64,000 nucleotides of DNA from Bacteroides caecimuris (GTDB lineage Bacteria; Bacteroidota; Bacteroidia; Bacteroidales; Bacteroidaceae), in assembly GCF_001688725.2 (NCBI RefSeq), contig NZ_CP015401.2, positions 4,534,001 to 4,598,000 of the forward strand, in the 5' to 3' direction. Both the position numbers and the translations under genes were made by a program. Under the pieces are notes generated by a model. The model ran no database searches, was not told the DNA's origin, and was given only the letters and a program-made list of their open reading frames with translations. Shown here piece by piece: positions 11,827 through 21,637 of this stretch. Each line of letters begins with the position of its first letter. Within the stretch, counting starts at the first letter, position 1.

Positions 11827-14800
11827 ATGAATAAATTGACGAGACTAAAAAGATGCAAGAGGTGCATCAGTACGTTAATGCTTATGTGTTGTTCGCTCTT
11901 GGCATGGACGCAAAATACGGTAACGGGAACTGTATTGGATGAATCTAACCTAGAGGTTATTGGTGCCAATGTGAAGGAAAAAGGCACGGCTAACGGTGCC
12001 ATTACCGACATGAATGGTGTTTTCCATTTAAAAGTAAGCAGTCTTCAGAAGGCAGTTCTGCAAGTTTCATTCATGGGATATGAACCTCAAGAAGTGCCAT
12101 TAAATGGACGCAAACAACTGAAAGTCGTTTTAAAGGAAACGGCTAATGAGCTTCAGGAAGTTACAGTTGTAGCTTATGGTACACAAAAGAAAGAAACTCT
12201 GACAGGAGCTATTTCTGCTGTAAATAATGAGGCGTTGATACGTTCGCCAAATGCAAGTGTGGCCAATTCGCTGGCGGGGCAGATTACAGGACTTTCATCC
12301 GTTCAGACTAGCGGTCAGCCGGGCCAGGAAGACCCTAAGGTATTTATTCGCGGAGTGGGTTCTTTGACAGAAAGTGCTTCCTCTCCTTTGATTTTGGTGG
12401 ATGGTATAGAACGTTCGTTTTTTCAAATGGACCCGAATGAAATAGAGAGCGTGACGGTCCTGAAAGACGCTTCCGCTACTGCTGTGTTTGGTGTACGTGG
12501 TGCAAATGGTGTAATTTTGGTGACTACACGTCGTGGTAAGGAAGGTAAAGCGAAAATCTCAGTGAATTCTTCAGTTGGTATCCAGATGCCTACCCGTATG
12601 CTTGAAATGGCAGATAGCTATACGTATGCTACTTTGAGAAATGAGATTATAACAAATGATAAGCCAAATGCTACCGAGAACGATTTGGTGTTTAATAATT
12701 ATGCAGTTGAACGGTTCAGATTGAATGATGAGCCTATTATGTATCCCAGTATCGACTGGAGAAACAATCTGCTTAATAAAACATCTGTGCAAACGCAGCA
12801 TAACCTGAATATTTCCGGAGGAACAAAGGATATACGTTACTTCATATCTTTAGGTTTCTTATATCAGAATGGCTTGCTGAAACAGTTTGAAGGAGTGGGG
12901 TATGATAATAATTATAAATACAAAAGATATAATTATCGCGCGAATTTAGACTTTAATGTAACTAAGACTACTACGCTGAAGATCGGTATCGGCGGGATTG
13001 TAGGTAACCGAAATGAGCCGATGATTAATGATGCGACTAATTCGATTTGGACACTGATTAATCAGACAGCTCCGTTCAGTAGTCCAGGTGTGATTGACGG
13101 ACAACTCATAGTTACCCCCGAAGAACGTTTTGATAATAAAATCCATCTGGGCAATAGTGCTTTGCCTAAATGTTATGGGACAGGTTACTCAACAGCTATT
13201 AATAATACGATGAATCTGGACCTTCTGTTGAATCAGAAGTTGGACTTCATAACCAAAGGGTTGTCGGCGGAAATAAAAGGTGCTTATAATACGAGTTATG
13301 GCTTTACCAAAAAACGTAAAGGACAAGTGGAACAATTTATGCCTTTCTATCAATCTTCTTTGGAAGATCCGTCACTTGGTTATGATTCACCGGATTTCAA
13401 CAAGAATATTGTTTATAAGATCAAAGGAGAAAATAAGAGCTTGCAATATGAGGAAACTTCGTCGCGGGCACGAGACTGGTATCTGGAAGCAAGTCTGAGA
13501 TATAATCGTAAGTCTGGTTTTCATAATGTCGGGGGATTGTTCTTGTACAATCAGAGTAAGAAATACTATCCCGCTCAGTGGGTGGGAGTACCGTCTGCTT
13601 ACATCGGTTTTGTAGGTCGTCTGACGTATGATTACAAATCTCGTTATATGGCAGAAGTTAACTTCGGCTATAATGGTTCTGAGAATTTTGCTCCGGGTAA
13701 GAGATTCGGTGCGTTTCCTGCCGGTTCCATCGGTTATATCCTGTCGGAAGAGGCTTTCATGAAAAAACAGAAGGTGGTTGATTATCTGAAATTCCGTGCT
13801 TCTGTCGGCTTGGTCGGAAATGACAATCTTGGGAATAACCGCTTCTTATTCCTGCCGGATTCTTATGATGTGAATCTGAGCGGAGTAGACGGGTGGAATA
13901 ACAATAAGTATGGATTCAACTTTGGTTATAACAGCAAGGCGTTAATTCTGGGTGCATTGGAGAAGCGTCTGGGCAATCCGAACGTGACTTGGGAAACTGC
14001 GCTGAAACAGAACTATGGATTGGACGTTCATTTCTTGAAGAGCCGTCTGAAAATCTCTTTGGACTATTTCCTCGAAGAGCGTAAGGATATTCTCATCAAT
14101 CGTAAGACAGTACCTTTATTAACGGGATTGACATCATCTATTTTACCTGCTGTAAATATGGGCAAAGTGAAAAACCGTGGATATGAGGTAGAAGTGAGGT
14201 GGAATGACAAGATCGGGCAGGTTCAGTATAATGTTCAGGCAAACGTTTCTTATTCAAAGAATAAGATTATTTTCCAAGATGAGGTTGAGCCTAATGAACC
14301 TTATATGTGGCGGACAGGAAATCCGGTCGGAACACTCTTCGGGTATGTGGCGGACGGTTTCTATACAGAAGCGGACTTCGAAGAGAACGGCAAACTAGTG
14401 GCAGGTCTGCCCGATCCGGGTGTGTCCGTGAAGCCGGGTGATGTGAAATACCGGGATTTGAACGGTGATGAGGAAATTACTTCTGACGACCAGACTATTA
14501 TTGGAAATCCGACTCGTCCGGCTTATACATTCGGATTGAATTATGGTATCAATTACAAAGGCTTTTTCCTGACGATGAACTGGACTGGTGCTGCACAACG
14601 CTCTTTGTTGCTGGACGGAGCTTTCAGAGAACCTTTTGGTAATGGTAAAGTCCGTGGTTTGATGCAGTTCCATGCAGATACGCGCTGGACACCGGAAACA
14701 GCTAATACAGCTACTACACCGCGGTTTACAGAGACAAATGCAGTCTATAATATGCGTTCCTCCTCTTTGTGGGTGCGAGACGGTTCTTATTTGAAGCTGA

Positions 14801-15003
14801 AGAATGTGACAATAGGATATAACTTCACAGATAAGAAGATGTTGAAGAAACTGGGTATCCAGCAGTTAGGCATAAAACTGACAGGCTATAATCTGCTGAC
14901 TTTTGATAAGTTTGACATCATGGACCCTGAATGTAATCCGAATAATGCGGATTCTTACCCTATCATTAAAATATATAATTTAGGTATTAATCTAACCTTT
15001 TAA
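11827..15003 (+). CDS. SusC/RagA-family TonB-dependent outer-membrane transporter 1
   Basis: SusC proteins are 22-strand TonB-dependent barrels that import oligosaccharides, capped by a SusD lipoprotein. The order here is signal peptide (to about residue 30, ending SLLAWTQ), carboxypeptidase-regulatory-like domain (about 32-105: VTGTVLDESNLEVIGANV), then the linker with ELQEVTVVAYGTQKKETLTG. The plug domain (about 120-240) carries the family signature DPNEIESVTVLKDASATAVFG followed by GVRGANGVILVTT. The barrel runs to the end, finishing with an aromatic-rich LGINLTF. There is no STN domain, so sensing through an anti-sigma/ECF pair is not expected. At 1058 residues the length is normal. It heads a four-gene run with SusD 1, SusC 2 and SusD 2. 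The substrate is not predictable from sequence. Confidence 0.95.
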   Translation: MNKLTRLKRCKRCISTLMLMCCSLLAWTQNTVTGTVLDESNLEVIGANVKEKGTANGAITDMNGVFHLKVSSLQKAVLQVSFMGYEPQEVPLNGRKQLKVVLKETANELQEVTVVAYGTQKKETLTGAISAVNNEALIRSPNASVANSLAGQITGLSSVQTSGQPGQEDPKVFIRGVGSLTESASSPLILVDGIERSFFQMDPNEIESVTVLKDASATAVFGVRGANGVILVTTRRGKEGKAKISVNSSVGIQMPTRMLEMADSYTYATLRNEIITNDKPNATENDLVFNNYAVERFRLNDEPIMYPSIDWRNNLLNKTSVQTQHNLNISGGTKDIRYFISLGFLYQNGLLKQFEGVGYDNNYKYKRYNYRANLDFNVTKTTTLKIGIGGIVGNRNEPMINDATNSIWTLINQTAPFSSPGVIDGQLIVTPEERFDNKIHLGNSALPKCYGTGYSTAINNTMNLDLLLNQKLDFITKGLSAEIKGAYNTSYGFTKKRKGQVEQFMPFYQSSLEDPSLGYDSPDFNKNIVYKIKGENKSLQYEETSSRARDWYLEASLRYNRKSGFHNVGGLFLYNQSKKYYPAQWVGVPSAYIGFVGRLTYDYKSRYMAEVNFGYNGSENFAPGKRFGAFPAGSIGYILSEEAFMKKQKVVDYLKFRASVGLVGNDNLGNNRFLFLPDSYDVNLSGVDGWNNNKYGFNFGYNSKALILGALEKRLGNPNVTWETALKQNYGLDVHFLKSRLKISLDYFLEERKDILINRKTVPLLTGLTSSILPAVNMGKVKNRGYEVEVRWNDKIGQVQYNVQANVSYSKNKIIFQDEVEPNEPYMWRTGNPVGTLFGYVADGFYTEADFEENGKLVAGLPDPGVSVKPGDVKYRDLNGDEEITSDDQTIIGNPTRPAYTFGLNYGINYKGFFLTMNWTGAAQRSLLLDGAFREPFGNGKVRGLMQFHADTRWTPETANTATTPRFTETNAVYNMRSSSLWVRDGSYLKLKNVTIGYNFTDKKMLKKLGIQQLGIKLTGYNLLTFDKFDIMDPECNPNNADSYPIIKIYNLGINLTF

Positions 15004-15014
15004 TAGTGCTGACA

Positions 15015-16811
15015 ATGAAAAACTATAAAAAGTATATAGGCTGTCTTTCTCTCTTTGTACTGACACTGGTAGGGTGCGAAGACCTTAAATTTGGAGAGAA
15101 ATTTCTGGATAAGCCGATAAGTAACGAACAGAATATCGATTCTGTTTTTAATAAAAAGGTATATGCTGAGCAGGCACTGGCGGAAACTTATCATTCCCTG
15201 CCGGATTATCTGCCGATGCAAGGACGTCTGGGATATGGCGTTCTGGAAATGCTAACCGATCTGGGTGACTGGACGAAAAAGGGAGCGCCTAGATTCTATA
15301 CAGGAACAGTGGACGGAACAAATACATATCTGGAACATCTTCCATATCGGTTGGATGTTGCCAATGCTACGATAGGAGTAGGGCCGGTTTATGGTATTCG
15401 AAGAGCCTACATTTACATTGAGAATGTGGATAGAGTGCCGGATATGACTGCGGATGAGAAAGCGATAGGAAAAGCGGAAGCGCAAGTAATCATTGCCTAT
15501 CATTATTCTCAAATGCTCCGTTATTATGGTGGTATGCCGTGGATAGACCATGCATATATGGCAGAAGATGAGATGAAATTTCCCCGTATGACAGTGGAAG
15601 AAACCGTACAGAAGATTGTTGGATTACTGGATGCAGCAGCCTCTGTACTGCCTTGGCAGGTGAATGCAGATAATGACGGACGAATGACGGCTGCTTCTGC
15701 TTTAGCGTTAAAGTCCAGAGTGCTTCAGTTTGTGGCGAGTCCTTTATTTAATGCTGAAAAGCCCTATCTGGAAGGAGATGCTTCGTCTCAGTTCCTTACT
15801 TGGTATGGCAACTATTCACCGGACAGGTGGCAGAAGGCGTTGGATGTCGGATTAGAATTTATGCGGGCTAATAAAAAGAACTCAGACGCTTATCAACTGG
15901 TGAATACAGGTAATCCCCGCGATGATTTTGCAGCAGGATATTTCAATCGCCATAACGGTGAAGTCTTGATTTCTTCTAGAAGATTCACCACTTATGCTAC
16001 GGGAAAGACACCGTTCGCCCAGGTACGTTATGGAGTTGCTTCTCCTACACTAACCTATGTCGATATGTTTCAGATGAAAGACGGGACAGAATTCGACTGG
16101 AACAATCCTGATCATAAAAAATTCCCCTTCTTTGATAAGGACGGAAACCCCAGAAGAGACATCCGCTTATATGAAACGGTTGCTGTGAATGGAGATAAGT
16201 TTAGGGGCGCCCAGAAAGTGCAAATTTACGAAGGAGCCACCCAGGCGCCTTATAAAGACGGACGAATGAGTTACAATGGGGTTGCCATGAGAAAATTCAT
16301 ACGGAACTTCAATGACGAAGTGAATGGTAAATTTTATTCTTGTCCGTTGATCCGCCTTCCGGAGGTTTATTTGAATATGGCCGAAGCGATGAACGAATTG
16401 AATAAGGCGGAAGTCCGTGATGAGTTTGGCAATACGGCTTATGATTATCTGAATAAAACCAGGTTGCGTGCAGGTATGCCTCCGATTTCGGCAGCAGATG
16501 TTCCGGCCGGTAAACCATTGCGTGAAGCGATATTACGCGAAAGAGCCATTGAATTCGGCTATGAAGAAGTACGTTATTTCGATCTGGTACGTTGGAAACG
16601 CTCAGATATATTTACCGGACAATTGTCACGTCTGATTATTAAAAAAGCGGCCGGTGAGCCAAGCGGCTTTTCTTATACCGTATCTCATGCAATGGCGGAA
16701 ACGCGTCAGTATGCAAAACCTGAAAAGTGGAACGACAAGTATTTCCTGTTGCCTCTGCCTATAGATGAGATAAACAAGAAATATGGATTGATTCAGAATC
16801 CGGGTTGGTAA
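15015..16811 (+). CDS. SusD/RagB-family surface glycan-binding lipoprotein 1
   Basis: SusD proteins sit over the SusC barrel at the cell surface and bind the glycan. The start MKNYKKYIGCLSLFVLTLVGC has a lipobox with Cys at about residue 21. The N-terminal TPR-like helical part includes AEAQVIIAYHYSQMLRYYGGMPWID. The C-terminal part has the family pattern LPEVYLNMAEAMNEL and ILRERAIEFGYEEVRYFDLVRW, ending in LPLPIDEINKKYGLIQNPGW. The frame extends to a GTG at 15006, but ATG 15015 gives a proper signal peptide and lies 11 bases after the susC stop. It is the partner of SusC 1. Confidence 0.94.
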   Translation: MKNYKKYIGCLSLFVLTLVGCEDLKFGEKFLDKPISNEQNIDSVFNKKVYAEQALAETYHSLPDYLPMQGRLGYGVLEMLTDLGDWTKKGAPRFYTGTVDGTNTYLEHLPYRLDVANATIGVGPVYGIRRAYIYIENVDRVPDMTADEKAIGKAEAQVIIAYHYSQMLRYYGGMPWIDHAYMAEDEMKFPRMTVEETVQKIVGLLDAAASVLPWQVNADNDGRMTAASALALKSRVLQFVASPLFNAEKPYLEGDASSQFLTWYGNYSPDRWQKALDVGLEFMRANKKNSDAYQLVNTGNPRDDFAAGYFNRHNGEVLISSRRFTTYATGKTPFAQVRYGVASPTLTYVDMFQMKDGTEFDWNNPDHKKFPFFDKDGNPRRDIRLYETVAVNGDKFRGAQKVQIYEGATQAPYKDGRMSYNGVAMRKFIRNFNDEVNGKFYSCPLIRLPEVYLNMAEAMNELNKAEVRDEFGNTAYDYLNKTRLRAGMPPISAADVPAGKPLREAILRERAIEFGYEEVRYFDLVRWKRSDIFTGQLSRLIIKKAAGEPSGFSYTVSHAMAETRQYAKPEKWNDKYFLLPLPIDEINKKYGLIQNPGW

Positions 16812-16844
16812 TAATCAAATCGTTGAACAATAAGAAGAATGATT

Positions 16845-19610
16845 ATGAATAAATCACTTTATATCGTAGCTTTCTCGTTGGCGTTTGCCACTACGGGTAT
16901 AGCGCAAAATAATGAAGGACAAGATAAGGTAATCGATCTGGGCACACAGACGACCACCGAATTACGGAAGACACAGGCTGTCTCTACCATTTATTCGAAT
17001 GAATTAGATAAAAATGCTGCCACTAGTCCTTACAATGCCATTTATGGCTTGTTGCCGGGATTGAGTGTGATGCAGAACACTAGCTGGGGCACAGATAAAT
17101 CTCGTCTCAATGTGCGGGGACGCGGTTCTTTGAATGGAGATACACCTTTATTTGTAGTAGATGGTTTTGCACGCCCTCTCGAATATATTAACCTTTCGGA
17201 AATAGAATCAATATCCGTTTTGAAAGACGGTGCTGCTACTGCTCTTTGGGGAGGCAGAGGCGCCAACGGAGTGGTATTGATAACTACCAAACGCGGTATA
17301 TATAGCCAGAAGGATATAAAAGTAGACTATAAGTTTGGTTTAGGCTTCCCTGTTAATCAGCCGGAATTTGCCGATGCTTATACCTATGCCAAAGCCCGTA
17401 ATGAAGCATTGAGATATGATGGTTTGCAACCGGATATGGATGAGGCTTCTTTCCTGTCCGGAGGCAATAGCGATCTTTATCCAAATGTGGACTGGCAGAA
17501 AGAAGCGTTACGCAATCATACAACCAGTCATCAACTGGACATCACTTTCCGCGGAGGTGGCAAGCGGCTTCGTTATTTCAGTGTCCTCAATTACAAAAAC
17601 GATATGGGGCTGCTGAATAGCAAATACACTGATTATACAGATCGCTATAACTCCCAGATGAAGAAATACTTCCTCAATCTTCGCATGAATCTGGATGTGG
17701 ATATTACGGACGCGACAAAATTGAAACTGAGTATGCTCGGTATGCTGCGAGAGACCAAGCGTCCCACCACGTCGGAAGCTACTTTGTTTGAACAGATTTT
17801 CAACACCCCGTCCGCCGCATTTCCCGTGCAGACACAGAATGGATTCTGGGGCAGTAACAATGTGCTGAAAACAAACCCGATAGCCAATCTGGCGGACGTA
17901 GGTTATTATAAACTGAATCAGCGTATGTTGCAGGCGGATTTACGGTTGGTGCAGGATTTGTCTGTATTGACTCGCGGGTTGAGTGCGGAACTCGCTATTG
18001 CTTATGATAATAATGCGACCTATCAGGAAACAGCCAAGAAAAGTTTTATGTACCAGACCATTGAAAAAGGCACAGATGGAGAACCGATTTACACGAATTA
18101 CGGAAATCCTAACGATGAACTGGAAATCAGCAACAAAGGATTGGCCAATCAATACATACATGCCAATTTTGAAGCGAAGGTCAATTATCACCGGATATGG
18201 GATAAACATGATTTTACGGCCAGTGCTATGTTTCGTCAAGAATCAATGACGTTGACAGGGGCTAATAACAGTCGTTACCGTCAATACATCATCGGAACCG
18301 CAGGTTATAATTTTGACAACCGTTATATGGTGGATATCGTAGCCAACTGTTTTGGCAGCAGCGTGTTGGGGAAGAACGACAAGTATCGTGCATATCCCGC
18401 CATTTCTGCCGCCTGGATACTTTCGAACGAGAATTTCATAAAAGAAATTTCCGCTTTTGATTATCTGAAGCTTCGTGCTTCTTACGGACGCTCCGGATAT
18501 GATATTTATGATTATGACATGGATAAGCAATATTGGGTAGGAAGCGGTGCTTACTATTTTCAGGCCGGAAATACTTCTGCCGGAAGTAGCCTGAAGGAAG
18601 GAGTGTTGGCAATGGAACAACTGGATCTGGAAGTTGCGGATAAATATAATATCGGTTTGGATATGAGCCTGTTCAAGGGACTGACTTTTTCTATTGACGG
18701 TTTTTATGACAAGCGCACTAATATCCTGATTGACGGAAGTGGGCTGATCTCATCGGCAATCGGGGTTACTATTCCACAGATGAATGCAGGAAAGGTGGAA
18801 ACAAAAGGAACGGAACTCTCTGCCATGTGGAAAAAGGAATACAAGGACTTCAACTATTATATCGGAGCCAACTTCTCCTATGCCAAAAGTAAAGTCGTAG
18901 AAAATGGTGAGGGATATCAGCCGTATGGCTATTTGTCTAAAAAAGGTTACCCTGTCGGGCAGTGTTTTGGCTGGGAGGCTATCGGTTATTTCAGAGATGA
19001 GGCGGACATAAAGAGCAGTCCTGTGCAGAAATTCTCGGAAGTACGTCCAGGTGATGTCAAGTACAGGGATCTGAATGGTGATAAAGTGATTGACAACAAT
19101 GACCAGAAGGCGATAGGATATTCCACTGCCATACCGGAGATTTATTATGGCATTAATTTGGGATTTGAATATAAAGGTTTCGGCGTGGATGCTCTGTTTC
19201 AAGGAGTAGCCCATTATAGTGTGATGTTGAACACTGCCAGCGTATACTGGCCGTTGAGAAACAACACGAATATTTCCAGCTGGTATCTGAATGACAGAAT
19301 CCGCTGGACGGAAGAAACGAAAGACATCGCAAATGTCCCCCGCCTGACCACGCTGGATAATGCCAATAACTTCAGAAACAGTACACAGTGGTTGGAAAAC
19401 GGGAGCTATTTCAAACTTCGTAACCTGAATGTCTACTATAACCTTCCTTCCTCTTGGGTGAAGAAAATGAAAATGGAGAAGATTCAGGTATATGCGAGAG
19501 CTAACAATCTTTTTTCGCTCGACCATGTGAAGTATATGAACAGTGAAGATCTGAAAATCAATTATCCGGATATGACTTCTGTTTATTTCGGGTTGAATAT
19601 TAACTTCTAA
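16845..19610 (+). CDS. SusC/RagA-family TonB-dependent outer-membrane transporter 2 (short N-terminus)
   Basis: This second SusC-type barrel begins with a signal peptide (MNKSLYIVAFSLAFATTGIAQ) and passes almost directly to the plug domain. The plug signature INLSEIESISVLKDGAATALWGG and then GRGANGVVLITTKRG is present. Unlike SusC 1 it lacks the carboxypeptidase-regulatory-like domain, which explains its shorter length (about 921 residues against 1058). The barrel is complete and ends in YFGLNINF. Two in-frame ATGs exist (16839 and 16845); the AAGAAG purine run at 16832-16837 fits 16845 better. It follows SusD 1 by about 30 bases and is in the same transcription unit. It may carry a related oligosaccharide or form an alternative uptake complex with SusD 2. 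Confidence 0.92.
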   Translation: MNKSLYIVAFSLAFATTGIAQNNEGQDKVIDLGTQTTTELRKTQAVSTIYSNELDKNAATSPYNAIYGLLPGLSVMQNTSWGTDKSRLNVRGRGSLNGDTPLFVVDGFARPLEYINLSEIESISVLKDGAATALWGGRGANGVVLITTKRGIYSQKDIKVDYKFGLGFPVNQPEFADAYTYAKARNEALRYDGLQPDMDEASFLSGGNSDLYPNVDWQKEALRNHTTSHQLDITFRGGGKRLRYFSVLNYKNDMGLLNSKYTDYTDRYNSQMKKYFLNLRMNLDVDITDATKLKLSMLGMLRETKRPTTSEATLFEQIFNTPSAAFPVQTQNGFWGSNNVLKTNPIANLADVGYYKLNQRMLQADLRLVQDLSVLTRGLSAELAIAYDNNATYQETAKKSFMYQTIEKGTDGEPIYTNYGNPNDELEISNKGLANQYIHANFEAKVNYHRIWDKHDFTASAMFRQESMTLTGANNSRYRQYIIGTAGYNFDNRYMVDIVANCFGSSVLGKNDKYRAYPAISAAWILSNENFIKEISAFDYLKLRASYGRSGYDIYDYDMDKQYWVGSGAYYFQAGNTSAGSSLKEGVLAMEQLDLEVADKYNIGLDMSLFKGLTFSIDGFYDKRTNILIDGSGLISSAIGVTIPQMNAGKVETKGTELSAMWKKEYKDFNYYIGANFSYAKSKVVENGEGYQPYGYLSKKGYPVGQCFGWEAIGYFRDEADIKSSPVQKFSEVRPGDVKYRDLNGDKVIDNNDQKAIGYSTAIPEIYYGINLGFEYKGFGVDALFQGVAHYSVMLNTASVYWPLRNNTNISSWYLNDRIRWTEETKDIANVPRLTTLDNANNFRNSTQWLENGSYFKLRNLNVYYNLPSSWVKKMKMEKIQVYARANNLFSLDHVKYMNSEDLKINYPDMTSVYFGLNINF

Positions 19611-19624
19611 AATGTGAGATGACC

Positions 19625-21274
19625 ATGAGAAAATATATCCTATTATATACAGGTTTGCTATTATCCGTATCGGGGTGTAGCTTGCTCGAATTGGACGAAT
19701 CGACAGGCTTGGACAGGGAAGAGGCCTATTCTTACTTTAGCAATGTGAAAGGTTTGGCTACCTACGTTTATAGCCAGTTGCCCGGAGATCTCGGAGTGCT
19801 CGACGGGGCTTTGAGGGAGTCTGCAACGGATAATTCTGTTTATGTCTGGAGTGATAATAGTGTTCACGACTTTTATAACAATGCCTGGAGTCCTAACAAT
19901 GCAGTCGATAATATGTGGTCGAAGTGCTATGGAGCTATCCGTTCCGTCAATTCATATCTTGAAAACTATTCACAGGAAAAACTGGAGCGTTTCCGCTGGA
20001 ACGACACGTATGAAGAAGACATTGCCAAAGCTACCATGTCTCGTGAAGAATTACGGGTGTTGCGAGCTTTTTATCTGTTCGAACTGGCTAAACGATACGG
20101 TGATATTCCACTTTTGACACGTACGTATGCTTTGGATGAAATCAACGGCGTGGAAAAGACTTCTTTCAATGAAGTGATAAAATATATCTGTGACGAATGT
20201 AGTGACGCGGCCAAAACTCTGCCTGTCAGTCATCAGGACTTTTGGGCGGAGACGGGACGTGTGACCAAAGGTACAGCGTTGGCATTGAAATCCCGTGCTC
20301 TTCTTTATGCGGCGAGTTTGTTGCATAATCCCGCACAGGATGCCGATAAATGGAAAGCGGCTGCCGATGCGGCTTATGCTATCATAAAAGAGAATTGGTA
20401 CAGTTTGCCGAAGACGAATGTAGATCCTCTGTATGACAAGAATGGTGGAAACGATGTATTGAAATCTCCGCAATTAATTTTTGAACGTAGAAATGGGGAA
20501 AGCTTTGATTTTGAAGCTAACAATTTGCCCATCAGTTATGAAAAGGGGAAAACAGGCAACGTGCCCACCCAGAACCTGGTGGATGCCTTCCAGATGACTA
20601 ATGGAAAAGACTTTGACTGGGAACAGATTACACCGGGGCAGAATCCGTATGAAGGCAGAGACCCGAGATTCTATAAAACGGTGCTTTGCAATGGCGATAC
20701 ATGGATGAACTCGACCATCCAGTCTTATGAAGGAGGAAAAGACGGTGCCGGAACAACCGGAGCGACTACCACAGGTTATTATTTGAAGAAGTATATGAAT
20801 GAGACTGTTTCTCTAGCTCCTTCCAATGAGAAAAAGAAACCGCACCATTTCATCATATTCCGTTATGCGGAAATTCTCCTGAACTATGCGGAAGCAATGG
20901 ATGCCTGGAAAGACGCTGATTATACGGATAATGACCATCCGTTGTCTGCACGTGCGGCACTGAATCAGGTGCGTGCTGCTGCTGATATGCCTGCCATTAC
21001 AACAAGCGGCGACGCGTTTACTGAAAGCGTCCGTCGTGAAAGACGAGTGGAACTTGCGTTCGAAGACCATAGGTTTTGGGATATCCGCCGTTGGAAGATT
21101 GGCGATAAAACCAAGGATATTTATTGTATCAAGATCACCATGAAGAACGGTTCTCCCGTTTATAAGAAAGAATTGCTTGAAACACGTAACTGGGATGATA
21201 AGATGTACTTATATCCTATACCACAGACTGAATATTATAAGAATCCTAATTTAGGTCAAAATACAGGCTGGTAA
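19625..21274 (+). CDS. SusD/RagB-family surface glycan-binding lipoprotein 2
   Basis: The partner of SusC 2. The N-terminus MRKYILLYTGLLLSVSGC has a lipobox Cys at about residue 18. Family features are the LRVLRAFYLFELAKRYGDIPL helix pair, FRYAEILLNYAEAMDAW, VRRERRVELAFEDHRFWDIR and the terminal YPIPQTEYYKNPNLGQNTGW. The frame also has an ATG at 19619; 19625 is preferred for its spacing from the upstream purine-rich GTGAGA. It is the last gene of the SusC/SusD run: a strong hairpin follows 12 bases after the stop. Confidence 0.94.
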   Translation: MRKYILLYTGLLLSVSGCSLLELDESTGLDREEAYSYFSNVKGLATYVYSQLPGDLGVLDGALRESATDNSVYVWSDNSVHDFYNNAWSPNNAVDNMWSKCYGAIRSVNSYLENYSQEKLERFRWNDTYEEDIAKATMSREELRVLRAFYLFELAKRYGDIPLLTRTYALDEINGVEKTSFNEVIKYICDECSDAAKTLPVSHQDFWAETGRVTKGTALALKSRALLYAASLLHNPAQDADKWKAAADAAYAIIKENWYSLPKTNVDPLYDKNGGNDVLKSPQLIFERRNGESFDFEANNLPISYEKGKTGNVPTQNLVDAFQMTNGKDFDWEQITPGQNPYEGRDPRFYKTVLCNGDTWMNSTIQSYEGGKDGAGTTGATTTGYYLKKYMNETVSLAPSNEKKKPHHFIIFRYAEILLNYAEAMDAWKDADYTDNDHPLSARAALNQVRAAADMPAITTSGDAFTESVRRERRVELAFEDHRFWDIRRWKIGDKTKDIYCIKITMKNGSPVYKKELLETRNWDDKMYLYPIPQTEYYKNPNLGQNTGW

Positions 21275-21286
21275 CTATGACTAAGC

Positions 21287-21321
21287 GAACCCTAAAAGTT
21301 TTTGTCTAACTTTTAGGGTTC
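21287..21321 (+). terminator. Intrinsic terminator after the SusC/SusD run
   Basis: A 14-bp perfect inverted repeat (GAACCCTAAAAGTT, arms 21287-21300 and 21308-21321) has a 7-base loop and is followed by ATTTTTATG. It closes the transcript that begins at the first susC. Confidence 0.88.
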
Positions 21322-21371
21322 ATTTTTATGGGAAGAAGTCCTTTTCTATGTGTGGTCCCTTGTTCCAGTTT

Positions 21372-21565
21372 TATGCTGCAGGATCCGGGGTCTCACTGCT
21401 ACCGCCTTCGTCTGGATTTTCCGGTTTATTTCCCCCTCCATTTCCGGAAGAGGTGCCGCCGTTTCCTTCCGTCTTGTAGATACTTACATTATCCAGCATA
21501 TCCTTAAATTTATATCCCGGAGTAAATACGATTTTCACTCGATGAACGGTGCCGGCATCTACATC
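21372..21565 (-). pseudogene. Decayed C-terminal fragment of an unknown secreted-type protein
   Basis: On the minus strand, codons from 21565 downward read DVDAGTVHRVKIVFTPGYKF and on through DNVSIYKTEGNGGTSSGNGG, which looks like real protein ending in a Gly/Ser linker. Two TAA codons stand directly upstream at 21566-21571 and there is no start codon. Near 21420 the frame changes: one base further along, the sequence continues as a Pro/Glu/Gly-rich tail (DEGGSSETPDPAA) ending at a TAA at 21372. This suggests a truncated gene with a one-base deletion. I do not recognise the parent protein. The fragment is inferred from composition and would need a homology search. Confidence 0.35.
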
Positions 21566-21613
21566 TTATTATACTTTTGACTAAAATTTGTCCCTTTTGC
21601 CAAATATAATGCT

Positions 21614-21621
21614 TACCTTTG
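21614..21621 (+). promoter_or_regulatory. -7 box upstream of the Rpn-like gene
   Basis: TACCTTTG matches TAnnTTTG, with a TTTG at 21587-21590 as possible -33 element. The ATG at 21638 lies 16 bases further, so the leader would be only about 10 bases. Confidence 0.55.
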
Positions 21622-21637
21622 CTAAAAACGTATTCTT

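Noticed and set aside
18750..19526. Open frame of 258 codons on the minus strand inside SusC 2
   Set aside because: It mirrors the coding frame of a clear SusC barrel and has no domain or promoter.
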